This document shows, one piece after another, positions 35,601-45,425 of a DNA stretch of 64,000 bases. Numbering within the stretch: position 1 is the stretch's first letter; each line of letters opens with the position of its first letter. The position numbers were made by a program, and so were the translations under genes. Origin of the DNA: Ceriagrion tenellum (taxonomy: Eukaryota > Arthropoda > Insecta > Odonata > Coenagrionidae); NCBI GenBank assembly GCA_963169105.1, contig OY720643.1, forward strand, positions 100,265,697-100,329,696. Reading direction: 5' to 3'. Below the pieces are notes generated by a model, which did no database searches, was not told where the DNA came from, and worked only from the letters and a program-made list of their open reading frames with translations.

Positions 35601-37811
35601 TTCTTTTACTTTTAACAAATAATAATAGTATCACAGGAAACATCAATAGGGGTGTAAGCAATCTTCCTGCCCAGAAAAATTCATGAAGCTGCAATGATAT
35701 TATTACATTTCCCAAACTCGGATCTGCGTAGATACTAGGCGTCGATCATTAATTATGTATCAGGCCTAATACATATAAAATTTTAACATAGCAAGTACTA
35801 TTATAAAAGCATATAACAATCGAAAATACAGTATTTTCCTTTTCTCTACGATTTGAGAAGTCCTACTTTCAGCCTAAGATACTTCCATTACCATGCCCAT
35901 TTTCCTCCAGCCTCCACCTAAGCCATTGAAATTGTTCTGGCAACTATAGTAAGTGCCCTCCCACTTCAGATAAGCCGTATATTTATAATCCTAGAAAAGA
36001 TCCATCCATAAATTGCCAGATCAAAGCGTTTGAATAAAAATAAACACGCTGAAAATATTAAAAAATTCGATCCATAACCTGAATAGAATCGTCGACCACT
36101 TGAAAAATGAACTTTATGTGATCAGAAGAATTAAAAAACTAAAAAATGATTTAACAGTCTATACCCCTAATTGATAAGGGAATCAAGTTCTACAGGGAAA
36201 TCATATGCCATCAATAAATGTGATATTGCTATAAGGAATTGACAAAAGGTGTACTGCATTGTTTCCCTCCTTGCATTAGTAGGGTTCATCATCTCCAATA
36301 TTAACAGATATCGAGAGATTTCCGTAAAACTTTTTACTGTTCTTGATTCTTTTGGTTGGAGTTAATGTTATAGATCTCGATCAACGATGAAATTTAAACA
36401 AATTTAAGTAGCGCCAGGACACGTTTGGTGGTAAATACGCTACTAAAATGGTTAAGCATAAAAATATTGAACAGATTTCCTCAAGTTAAAGAATTGGTAC
36501 ATATAACACTCCTAAACATAATTACGGATCGCCAAGGAGCGAAAAACTCAGCATAAGAAACATGATTCTCACTATATCATAACCCTCGTCAATTCCACTC
36601 ACTCCCTTACCCATATTTATGCTATCCCCAAGCCAACCATGTTCGCTCCATATGCTCCGCTTTATCATTCCTTGCAAGTGCCCTCAACGATTCAATTTCC
36701 TCCATATTCAGTTCATCCGTCCCTCTATGACCATCTACAATTTACTCCCCTACGATGATATATCTCACCAATGCCCCCATGCTTTCCACCTGCACAACAT
36801 CTTTTTTACAAGTACCACTTAAGTAAAGATGTGCGCCAACATATGAGGGTGAAATTTTGTATACGCGTTCTTATCAGAGTTACCGACACACAAATAAAAA
36901 ATATATTTTTTTTCAATTTGGTAAGTCACCACTTTGGCGCATAATGTGTTCTTCATAATAAGAAGATTAGTTTTCGTACATATTTTCTAACAACGCGAAG
37001 TAATAATTTCATTTAATCCTAGTGGCTTCAGCGTAATATCAAAGCATTACGCCTATTATTAATTTCTGAAAAAAATACTTAAAACTATAGCCTCAATTTC
37101 TAAAACCTGTCCGAAAACTACCAATGGCGCAAGTCATAACATGTGTTAAGGCAGAAAAGTAAAACATAACTCTTATATTATTTTGAATGCTGCGTTTGAG
37201 TTGAAATCCATCGGATTAACAGTTGAAATGAAATGAATTCTGCTAATTTCACAGAAGTACATGAAAGGACCGAGATGCATTGGGAAAGTTTGACCATCTG
37301 TTAATCCTTATGCAAACAACCTCGTTTGCTATCGGATGATTACAATTAGGTTTGCATTGACTTTGCCATCCTAGGACGTTTCACTAAAATACTACTGGCA
37401 ATAGGGCCAAAACCGTCATGATAAAAGCATACTTTTTACAAAAAGTTAACAATATTGCCAAGAAGTTATACCAAAACAAGCATAAAAAGGTGAGACGTTA
37501 AATTGACAATAGAACATGGTATAAGGAATATAGCGCTCACATCAGGTACCTTTGGAACGATCTCAAAAAGCATAAGGTCCTCTCTTTTCAGAAACAGAAG
37601 AAAGTAACACACCAACGACTTAACTCAGCAAAGCAATTATAATAAACTAACTACCCGCATGGGGGTATGAACTCTACTGATGCAATGACGATGTAAAAAT
37701 GTGAAGTCATTAAGAATTAGCTCTCTCATCATCATAAAATATTGAAAAATTAATTATTTATAAAACTTGTTGCAAAACCTATAATAGACAATATCACTGG
37801 TCAATAAATTT
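32602..37811. other. No gene supported; pyrimidine-rich part at 33.16-33.48 kb
   Basis: The plus strand is pyrimidine-rich between about 33160 and 33480, the opposite of most skewed tracts in this window. It carries a 157-codon frame (33019-33492) and an overlapping 126-codon frame in another register, neither with a motif. Minus frames at 34140-34463 and 35041-35310 look weakly protein-like but carry no recognised domain. Around 34480-34640 the sequence is somewhat GC-richer. No RNA gene was seen. Confidence 0.35.
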
Positions 37812-38206
37812 GAAGATTGGTTGATTGCAGTCCTCCAACCTTTCCCATCTAATTCTACGTCCCTTACTTCCTGATGGCTCCTTCTATGTACCTTCCTCTT
37901 TATTTGGTCTATGATCTACTGCTGGGTCTTCTTCTGGGGACTTTTCCCTGCATTTTACCTTCAAATATGTTCTTAACAAACCTATTGTGCCTCAGTGTGT
38001 GTCCAATCCATCTGGTTCTTTTTTCTCTATAGTGTTCTCTACAGTCCTTTCCTCTTCTACTTATCTGTACACTTCATCATTTCTAACTTTTACCGTCCAC
38101 TTGATATTCAGTATCTTCCTACAGCACCAGGTTTCGAAGGCTTCCAGTCTGTTCTCTTCTGCTTTTTTATTAGCTCATGCTTCTGATCCATCAAGTGCCA
38201 CGCTCT
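37812..38206 (-). pseudogene. LINE reverse-transcriptase ORF, C-terminal fragment
   Basis: The minus strand encodes LDGSEA at about 38204-38180, then LEAFETWCCRKILNIKWTVK and VRNDEVYR in the same frame. In another frame it encodes WIGHTLRHN (37985-38013), followed by FVKNIFEGKMQGKVPRRRP, and then DQIKRK and WRTAINQ near the end. This order (YGSE-W, LEAFE-WC-RR-L-I-W-T, N-E-V, R-WIGH-LRHN, EGK-GK-RGRP) is the conserved C-terminus of many arthropod non-LTR retrotransposon ORF2 proteins. Several stops and at least one frameshift make it inactive. The catalytic RT domain and endonuclease are not found upstream (38.2-38.6 kb), so the copy is truncated. I cannot assign the exact clade. Confidence 0.75.
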
Positions 38207-38659
38207 ACAGGAATGTTTTCATACACTTTCCGTCATTGTCACAAAATAATCTAACACATTTTTCAATGTAACTGGTATTTCACCGAGCTTTATAGATGAA
38301 TACCCGAACTCGTGGAGGCTTGATCAGGATTTCCTCAAACGACTTAGTGTTGTGAAAAACATCAAAATTGTTAATGATACAGCGGAAAGTGCTGTATAAT
38401 TAGTAACTAAATTTCTTAAGGGCAATAATTTGAGTAAAGACGAAGAACAACGTCAATTGCTCCACTTAACAGTTACAGATGATAGATAAGTAAATAAACT
38501 TTGATCTTGTTTTTGCTGTGAATTACTTGCGAAAAATTGTATTTACCCCTGTAAACAAGGCAATTTTTAAAATTCTATTATTCTTGGAGATACGAACTTT
38601 GTTTATTTTTTTCCTACTAAAATAGACCATTCAGCACACATTCTGTTGCATGAAATTTT

Positions 38660-38703
38660 CTGTCCGAACGATATTTCGGCCCCATGACAGCGCATCATCC
38701 CTC
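38660..38703 (-). ncRNA. Degenerate hammerhead-like motif
   Basis: Read on the minus strand: GGGATGATGCGCTGTCATGG, then GGCCGAAATATCGTTCGG. GATGA followed by a GC-rich imperfect stem and CGAAATATC resembles the CUGAUGA-stem II-GAAA layout of retroelement hammerheads. The first two bases of the CUGANGA box are changed and stem II is imperfect. Likely a decayed element terminus. Confidence 0.3.
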
Positions 38704-39743
38704 TCATTTCTATGATTAGCTAGATTAAATATTCAAGCGCCGTGCGGGACCTTTTCCCGTGGTCTGATAGGTTCGATCCGGGTATCAAAAATTCTTGTTT
38801 TTCGCTGTAGCACCGAATAAGACTTACCCGACTCGAAAATTTTGACTTTCACTTGTTTTTGGTCCGCTCTAATGTGATGGCAGCGGACGATAAATTTCGT
38901 CAAAATAATTACTAAAGCAAGTATAGAAGAAACGGAAAATAAATATAGGAGAACCTATGAGACAAATTTATCCCAATTAATTATCCGAGAGAAATATCGG
39001 GTACAGCGGGATCGTAGCTGTAAACCAGCAACGACTCAGGCGAAAGACTTCCTCGAGAGGTCAACTTAAAATAGGGATCTAAACGGTCGACGACAATGAT
39101 AGGAAAAAAATCCATCATCCACAGTAAATCAATGGCAAAACATAAGAGGTGAAAATGGTTCTCGAACATGCGTGCGCTTGCAACCACCCGGCGCGGCCCC
39201 TCGGGTCAAATTACTCCCCGGGAAGAGAGAGGACGAATGGACTCAGAGAGTCACCTGCGACAATTCGGCCCGTCCGAAAAATTGGAAAGCGATACGGAAA
39301 GAAGGAAATTGAAGTGATGGACGAGATATAACATGCGAAGGCCGGCTTAAATAAAGGAAGACACGTCCAAGAGGAAACACTCATTTCAACCATCCCCGCT
39401 ACCAATATTGCGTGGAGATCAAGTTGATGAGGTATCTGATGTTTGGCTTCTATTTCAAAGGGGCCGAGTTCGAAACTCGCCCTAAATGACGGTACAAATA
39501 TCATTTAAGTAATAGGTGTATTTCTTTATAACACAGTATATTTGTATAATTTATCAAACCCAAACGGATTTTATCTTGTATGCGTATGTTAGCATTAAAT
39601 TTCCACCACCGGAAATGCACATGTATGGTGACTTTAAAGACACATAAGTGAAAAGCACTGAAACTTTTATCCACAAAAAATGTTTAACTTAATATTAAGC
39701 AAGATATTTATATACATTTCATTCCTAGGTTTATGCGGGAAAC

Positions 39744-39795
39744 TGTCTTGAAAACTACAGTTACCCGTTGAAACCCGGGTCGGTAAAAAAATCTC
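39744..39795 (+). ncRNA. Degenerate hammerhead-like motif sharing GAAACCCGGGTCG
   Basis: CTTGAAAACTACAGTTACCC leads into GTTGAAACCCGGGTCGG and an A-run. The 13-base core GAAACCCGGGTCG at 39770-39782 is identical to that in both arms of the 28.9-kb foldback, and A-rich sequence follows in both places. The CUGANGA equivalent reads TTGAAAA, a change consistent with CpG/TpG decay. Confidence 0.35.
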
Positions 39796-40675
39796 CACAT
39801 GTTGAAAATTTTAATTATTTATTTTCATTTTTTTCTGAAATTGGAAATATTCTACGAAATTATGGCTGTCTAATTAAAAATGCATTCGTTTAAACGAAAA
39901 GGGTTTGGTAATTTTGATGGTCGAGAATATCATGCCAAGAGATCTACGGAAACGCTAATTGACTAGTTGGGATCAGTGAAAATGGCCTTTCTAATACAAA
40001 GATGAAAAATATAACACCGATATTTCAGGTACAATACGTATCGTTGGCAAGAAATAAAAATCTAAGCAAAATAATTCACGGCCACTAGGTTTATGGAAGC
40101 CATAAAAGAATGTACAGCGGATAGAGGATGGCATGATGAAGCCAGCGATCCAATGGAAGGAAATGGATTGAAAGAATGAAAGACGGGGGTTGGAATATAT
40201 GGAGAGAGGTTGTAGATGGAAGGGTGAGGTTGAAATGGGTGACTGGGGGACTGAGATGAAGAGATCATCCGAACGGGGGAGCCGATCGGAAACGGACGGG
40301 AGGAGGGTCATCATAATGCATAGCGATAAAGGTCCATTCGAAACCCATGAAAAAAGGAAGAATAAAATTCCGACTCCGCTCCGTTTCCCTTCACCCAACG
40401 AACACGCCGATACCGGTATAAGGCGAACGAAATTAATGTTGACCACGTCGAGGGCAGTGGAAAATACTATCACAATTGAAAGTCAGTCGCCGTGTGCAGT
40501 TTTCGCGCCGAGCGTGGACCCGGATAGTGATGCCGGAAGGGAGGTATGTTGAGAGCCAGCACTTCCGCTCGTACTCAGAATGGGAAAGGATGGTTGTAGA
40601 TGAATAATGCTAAATACGTCCATTTAGTGTATATTATGGACGTCCGTCCGTCCGTCTTCAAGGCGTATCACGGAA

Positions 40676-40676
<1 letters not shown>

Positions 40677-40715
<39 letters not shown>
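40677..40715 (+). repeat. Poly(A), 39 bases
   Basis: An uninterrupted run of A sits exactly at the outer edge of the inverted RT block. It may be the target of priming, a tail or a later expansion. Confidence 0.95.
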
Positions 40716-40718
<3 letters not shown>

Positions 40719-41097
40719 GGGAGGGCGTCTAAAGGTGAGAGAAGGACAGCGGGGGAAAATTTTGGAAGTGGTTAGGTTGTCAGAGAGGATGGGGTAAAGG
40801 TTTTTGATTAAGCGACGGATGGAGTGAGCTCCAGGGAAATAGGTGGTACAGAGGGAGATTTGATCATGAGGAAACTTATTAAGAGAGAGAGATTTAGAAG
40901 AAGAGGGTCGCTGTAGGATTTTTTTCTGAAGAAGACGCTCAGGGTAGCCTCTGCGAAGGAGGGATTGGTGGAGATTAGAGAGAAAAAGGTCAAGGGATTC
41001 GGGATTTTTGCATATTCGGTGACCACGGATAGAGAGGGAAAAGGGGAGGGAACGTTTAGTATGAGAGGGGTGGCAGCTGTTGAAATGGAGATATTGT
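40716..41097 (-). pseudogene. Penelope-like reverse transcriptase, C-terminal part (inverted)
   Basis: The minus strand reads YLHFNSCHPSHTKRSLPFSL, then RICKNPE, a helical stretch with RRGYPERLLQKKIL, then TTYFPGAHSIRRLIKNLYPI, LSDNL, and SLTFRRPPN. These are the conserved C-terminal segments of Penelope-type RTs (F-x-S-C-H-P-x-H-T-K, G-Y-P, T-Y-x-P, the L-x-x-x-W/Y-x-I-L helix, F-R-R-P-x-N) that link the RT to the endonuclease. The frame has no stops. The catalytic palm motifs lie further 5' in the element and are absent. The final N codon meets the poly(A)/(T) run, so the Phe run after it is not element sequence. Confidence 0.8.
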
Positions 41098-41595
41098 CCC
41101 AACCTCTCCACCTTCTTTAAAATCACTAAACCTCTTTCCAAATCAATCTCCCGACCTACTAAGTCCCTTCCGACGCCGTGCAATCGCCCACGTTGCAAAA
41201 CTTGTGGCATCCTTCTCACCCAGCCTCTGCCTGATAAATTCCTTTCCGCTCATCTTCCTTCCGTCCCCTCACTCTCCTACGTTTCCCATAATGTTGTCTA
41301 TATCCTTCTTTGCCAATTATGCCCTAGTTTTTACATCGGTTTGACGACCACTCCCCTTAACATCCGCATGAATGGCCACCGCTCCAGTTGTAATGAACCA
41401 CCTTCTATTTCTGTTTCCCTCCCTGTTGCCACCCATGTTTCTTCCCACAACTCCACCTTTAATAATATTTTTAAGGTTGGCATTCTCGCCTCCCTTCCCC
41501 CTTCCTCCTCCCCACTCCAAATCAAAGATCTTGAGTCCTCTTGCATTTACTTATTCCAGGCTTTCTCTCCGCCAGGACTCAATAAATCCCACTAA
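41098..41595 (+). CDS. Penelope-like GIY-YIG endonuclease domain (partial protein)
   Basis: The frame starts PNLSTFFKITK at the rearrangement point, directly continuing the RRPPN of the inverted block. It then has CNRPRCKTCGIL, the Cys motif typical of Penelope endonucleases, followed by the GIY-YIG core VVYILLCQLC, SFYIGLTTTPLNIRMNGH, with the conserved Arg and His. A C-terminal helical and Pro/Ser-rich part ends at the stop at 41595. This endonuclease nicks target DNA to prime reverse transcription. The domain looks complete, but without the RT in frame the copy cannot move itself. An in-frame ATG at 41080 lies in the inverted block and is accidental. Confidence 0.85.
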   Translation, partial: PNLSTFFKITKPLSKSISRPTKSLPTPCNRPRCKTCGILLTQPLPDKFLSAHLPSVPSLSYVSHNVVYILLCQLCPSFYIGLTTTPLNIRMNGHRSSCNEPPSISVSLPVATHVSSHNSTFNNIFKVGILASLPPSSSPLQIKDLESSCIYLFQAFSPPGLNKSH

Positions 41596-41599
41596 CTTC

Positions 41600-41780
41600 T
41601 TCTATCACCTCTGCCCATACTACTTCTTCCTTTCGAATTTCTTCCACTTCCCGCCTCCCGCCCCCACCTTTCCTCTCCCTCCCCCTCCTCCCCTTCCCCT
41701 GTCCCTCCCCTCCCTCCCTTCCTTCCGCCTCAGTCCTCCCTTCCTACCACCTCAGTCCTCCCTTCCTTCTCAGTCTTCGC
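41600..41780 (+). repeat. CT-rich 3' region of the Penelope-like copy
   Basis: Nearly pure C/T on the plus strand, with repeated CTCCCTTCC and CCTCAGTCCTCCCTTCC units near 41720-41770. It lies between the endonuclease stop and the hammerhead-like fold, so it is probably element 3' untranslated sequence. Confidence 0.6.
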
Positions 41781-41819
41781 TCTTGCGACCAAGGTGCTAG
41801 TGGCACCGAAATATCAAGA
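41781..41819 (+). ncRNA. Hammerhead-like fold at the Penelope 3' end
   Basis: TCTTG (41781-41785) pairs with CAAGA (41815-41819), an outer helix. Inside it, seven bases (CGACCAA), a 5-bp stem GGTGC / GCACC (41793-41797 with 41803-41807), then GAAA and TATC follow. Helix I, a 7-base core, stem II and GAAA fall in the order and spacing of a type I hammerhead, as known near the ends of Penelope-like elements. However, the 7-base core does not match CUGANGA. The fold may be a degraded or variant ribozyme. Of the hammerhead-like sites in this window it is the only one attached to identifiable element coding sequence. Confidence 0.45.
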
Positions 41820-41916
41820 AACTTTGTAAGTGTGTTCATCATTTTTTTGTTTTCTGTGTTTGTCGTCTGCCTTCCTCTGGCAAACTTTTATATATTCGTC
41901 ACTTAAGTGATCCTAA

Positions 41917-41920
<4 letters not shown>

Positions 41921-42009
<89 letters not shown>
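41921..42009. repeat. (AT)n microsatellite, 89 bp
   Basis: A pure AT repeat terminates the Penelope-like copy. Retroelement 3' ends often finish in, or seed, such microsatellites. Frames spanning it give Tyr-Ile repeats and are not genes. Confidence 0.95.
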
Positions 42010-42011
<2 letters not shown>

Positions 42012-45000
42012 GATTATAACACCGGATCATCACCGAACACTGCAAGGGTAAGCGTGAAGGAATTAAGGAAGGAGGAATATGGAGAGGAAAATAACAAAGT
42101 AACCTGGCAAAATAAACAATCCCCCAACTATCCCCCAACCTAATCCTAATCTAGTCTATGCCTAATCCCCCAATAGCTTGCACCGAGGAAGAGAGAGAGT
42201 ATTCCTCCTACGACAGCGTGACGCCAAATGCCTGCTCTCTCCGCTTGGCCGACCTACGAAAACTTAAGTCCAACAATGGTGTACCCATTCCTTTCAAGGT
42301 AAACTCACCCCCATTTCAGCAGCTACCTCCACGACTGAACAAAAAAAGGAAAAACAGCGGGCGCGCCTACGCGAAATCATTCAAACGATACATCTGGAAA
42401 ACAAAAGGTTTCTAAAAAAGTACTGATGCTGGCATATACTCAAACAAGATATTTGAAAGCCAGCCGAAAGGATGTTTGACGCTTACAATTACTGAATACC
42501 GAACTCCGTATAGCCGTATAGCATAGCATACCACAATTTGGAAACTAAACTCCTCGGATACGATCCAACACTGTTTAATACCTGACCACTGTTTAGTGCA
42601 ATACCTTTCTCGTCCGTTAACATTATCTATACGTACATAACTAATTCTTCCAGTGCAATGTGAACTAAACTCCTTCATTCTTCAATCACTGCTTAGTCCC
42701 AGGAGTAAATTTTATATGACCGTCGCCATGCACGACACACCGCTTCCCGAAGAAAACTGGTTAATCTAGCACCACCATCTGTATTTCCTTGAAACGCTCC
42801 GCGAGCCTTATGACGGTAGTAGGACGAAAGAGTCTGATAAAAAATAAATACATAGCTGATTTCTGCTTTTCGTACTGGAATACGAAATCAACGCATACGT
42901 AGAATGGAATTGAGCCTATTTCATGACTGAGAGCTTTCTCGATTCGGTTTCATTTTCAATACTTCAATAGTATTTATTTCAATACTTTATAAAAGGCCTA
43001 AGGCTTGAAAGTGCATAAATTAAACGCAAAATATTTTTGCATTAAAAACTAGTATGCGGACGTTTTTAATTGGTTTAAGGGTGCAGTGCTCGGGATTATA
43101 TTTTTTTAAGTTCTGGCATTATTAAAAGGGTGAGACAGCTCGGATATTAAAAGGGCTAGAATATATATTTCCTAAGAAATTTAAGACAAGATAAGAATCA
43201 ACAGCTTTGGGGGAACCTAGGGCAATCGTATTTCTGATCATCTTTTACTTTAATGATTTTTTTCCGTTTAGTAACGTGGTGGATAAGACACTGAGAGACA
43301 TTTTCAAATCTCTTAAAGCTTCTCATGAATTTTGTCCATGACTGAAAAAAAAACTTCGACGACACACGAATGTTCCTCCGCGAGCCTTATTACCTATCAA
43401 ATATATTGTGTTTTGACATTTGCGACGGAGGGTTACAGATAGGGATCGATAACAACTCCTAAAAAACATATATATAGAGCTAAGAGAAAAACATTCACGA
43501 GTTCAAAGCACACATACCTGTAAAGGTACTATATAACCGGAGTCTCGCTGCACCCCAAAACGATTTTAATGTTAAATCATTTTTAAATCAACAAGTTAAA
43601 TTCGGTCCTCCTTGCATTCCAACTGACACATTCTTTGTACCAACTGTGGATCACTTCGTATTTCTTGGGCAATGCCCTACAAGGATGGAAATAACGATTC
43701 ATCAATATTAGGCATCTTATTTGGGTCTATAAGATCCAGAATCTAGAAGGAATGATGAGATCATTGATGCTCATTTAGCTGGAGACATATTGAAAGAAGA
43801 CAGTGACTTAAGTTATCAAACCACGTGAAACTTTTTATACTAACACAACTCTCACCAATTTTATTGCCTTTATTGAAGAGTTATCAGAAGAGAAAGTACG
43901 GAGAAAAGGGAATAGTGTACCAAATAACTACAGCCACCAACGACACGAATATTCTATCCATTAAAACAAAAGTTAGACACTCCGCCAACAACAGTACCAG
44001 CACAGCGAAGATTGGAGGAGTGGAAGGAAAAAGTATTCTGAGAAAATCTTGAAACACTATATACAGAGAAAGACACGGTCATATATAAGAAGAATAAACA
44101 CGTCTACATGCGTAATGAAAATAAACAAGCTACAACTATGATTATAAAACAAGAACTATCTTCCTCAACCACATAATAAGGATGGACGCTTTAAGACTCA
44201 ACAAAATGAACTTCTCTTCATGCATATTAAAGTAACAATGGCGTCAGTGGGTTCGAGGGACTAAGAAAAATATGGGTAGGGTGGGGGATAAGGGAAGATA
44301 TAATTCAGAGTAAAATTACATTTAGAAGATTGAAACAAACATTCAAAGTTTTTCAGATAGAATAAAAAATAAAATACCAAAAGAAGTTGAGGATTAGAAA
44401 ACCAAGAGAAGTAATGAAGAACTACTGGATATCAAAACAAATAGGTAGAAATAAAACTAAAACACGTATTGGGTTATTGGACGTCGTTCATAGAAATCCA
44501 GAATCGAGAAAAGTCAATTGAAGACCATGATAAGTAGCCATAAGGAAGAACATTTTGCATTGGAGTAATAAGCGGTTAGTATGAGAGCGCACTAATAAAG
44601 ATAATAATGCTATTCCTATAATAATGCCGATAAATGACACATTAAATCTAATCCTCGCTTAGCACTCCAACAGGAAGCAACCGGTAACCACACAAGGTAC
44701 CAAGCAGAATTTTAGGATTCATAAACAGGTTAACACGTGTGTACGACGATACGGCAAAGGAGCGAAGCCATATTCTCCTTAAAAGCTTTTCTTACATTAT
44801 GCTTGCACAAGGGATAAGCTTGAGCGAGGAGCTGCATGAACAAGCACGAGAACGAATACTTAAGATTAAAAGCGGGGCTCTTTTATGGGCATGTGCTTAT
44901 GCATCGGCGCAAACTGAAGAGCTACAAGACGAAATTTCGGAAAAATAATCTTTCATACAGCAACTCGAGCAATTACATGCCTCGCATATAAAAGAGTTTC

Positions 45001-45283
45001 GGAAATAGTTGCAGTAAACAAAGTTCAAATGACTAAGGCGAGAATCTTACCTTATAATACAGGCACGTGTGATATCCACAACCTGGGCTGTTGCACATAA
45101 AATCCATATTAACGCATTCCTCTTTTGAATTAAGTGTTGATATTATGAAGTACGAACACACATCCGTTACCCATACCTCATATCGATTAAAACATAAAAT
45201 TATGTCCTTTTTTCTCTGACAATTCACAGTAAAATATATGTGCGCCTTACGTGTTTTGATACCATCCCCCTACCAATGCAACC
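42010..45283. other. No gene supported
   Basis: Mostly A-rich on the plus strand. The frame 42158-42415 (plus, 85 codons) and frame 44739-44948 (plus, 69 codons, helical and Glu/Lys/Ala-rich with a possible coiled-coil end) look somewhat protein-like but show no family motif. Two copies of CCGCGAGCCTTAT at about 42797-42809 and 43378-43390 match the ends of the 47.7-kb element. No RNA gene was seen. Confidence 0.4.
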
Positions 45284-45425
45284 TTAACCCATTCAGTGCG
45301 GCATGACATGATATCACGTCATGGTTGTCTTTACTCTGGTGCTGATGACGTGATATCACGTCATCAGCACCAGAGTGAAGACAACCATGACGTGATATGA
45401 CGTCATGCCGCACTCAAAGGGTTAA
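45284..45425. mobile_element. TTAA-flanked palindromic MITE (piggyBac-type target site)
   Basis: TTAA at 45284-45287 and 45422-45425 flank a 134-bp sequence starting CCC and ending GGG, the signature of piggyBac-superfamily non-autonomous elements. The whole interior is an almost perfect palindrome, with fewer than ten mismatches between arms, centred on GATGACGTGATATCACGTCATC. Each arm reads from the end through AGTGCGGCATGAC, ATATCACGTCATGGTTGTCT, ACTCTGGTGCTGATGACGTG. Three copies of an 18-base palindromic unit TGACGTGATATCACGTCA (two with one or two changes) occur at both flanks and the centre. No coding capacity. Its ends differ from the 30.8-kb piggyBac element. Confidence 0.85.

Larger units (their letters stand above)
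38207..40676. other. No gene supported; two hammerhead-like motifs and tRNA-like scraps
   Basis: Apart from the motifs listed separately at 38.67 and 39.76 kb, I see B-box-like strings at about 38770 (GGTTCGATCC) and 39466 (GAGTTCGAAACTC, a 4-5-bp T-arm-like hairpin). Neither folds into a tRNA. The 120-codon plus frame 40190-40552 and the 160-codon minus frame 39991-40473 overlap in a mildly purine-rich area and have no motif. A (CCGT)4 run lies at 40641-40656. Confidence 0.35.
40677..42009 (+). mobile_element. Penelope-like retroelement, 5'-truncated with inverted RT block
   Basis: From left to right: a 39-base poly(A) run, the C-terminal part of a Penelope-type reverse transcriptase on the minus strand (40716-41097), a GIY-YIG endonuclease on the plus strand (41098-41595), a CT-rich 3' region (about 41600-41780), a hammerhead-like fold (41781-41819) and an 89-bp (AT)n tail. 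Both coding blocks are open without a stop, so the insertion is young. Both blocks carry the same six bases CCCAAC at the break (40716-40721 inverted; 41098-41103). This is the geometry left by twin priming, where a second primer copies the 5' part in reverse. A possible target-site echo (TCACGGAAC at 40669-40676; TCACCGAAC near 42028) is too weak to rely on. Confidence 0.8.

Noticed and set aside
38750..38800. tRNA gene suggested by GGTTCGATCC
   Set aside because: No acceptor, D or anticodon arms can be folded around it. At most it is a pol III-derived scrap.
39440..39490. tRNA gene suggested by a GAGTTCGAAACTC T-arm-like hairpin
   Set aside because: The upstream 60 bases do not fold into the rest of a tRNA.
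40668..41219. A single 183-codon minus-strand protein
   Set aside because: Only the part from 40716 to 41097 is genuine RT sequence. The N-terminal end is antisense to the endonuclease and the C-terminal Phe run is the poly(A)/(T) stretch.
41372..41800. 142-codon plus-strand Pro/Ser/Leu-rich frame
   Set aside because: It overlaps the endonuclease in another register and runs into the CT-rich 3' region.
41899..42143. Tyr-Ile repeat proteins on both strands
   Set aside because: These are translations of the (AT)n microsatellite.
44739..44948. A gag-like or coiled-coil gene fragment
   Set aside because: Composition is suggestive, but there is no motif, no neighbouring retroelement ORF and the frame is only 69 codons.
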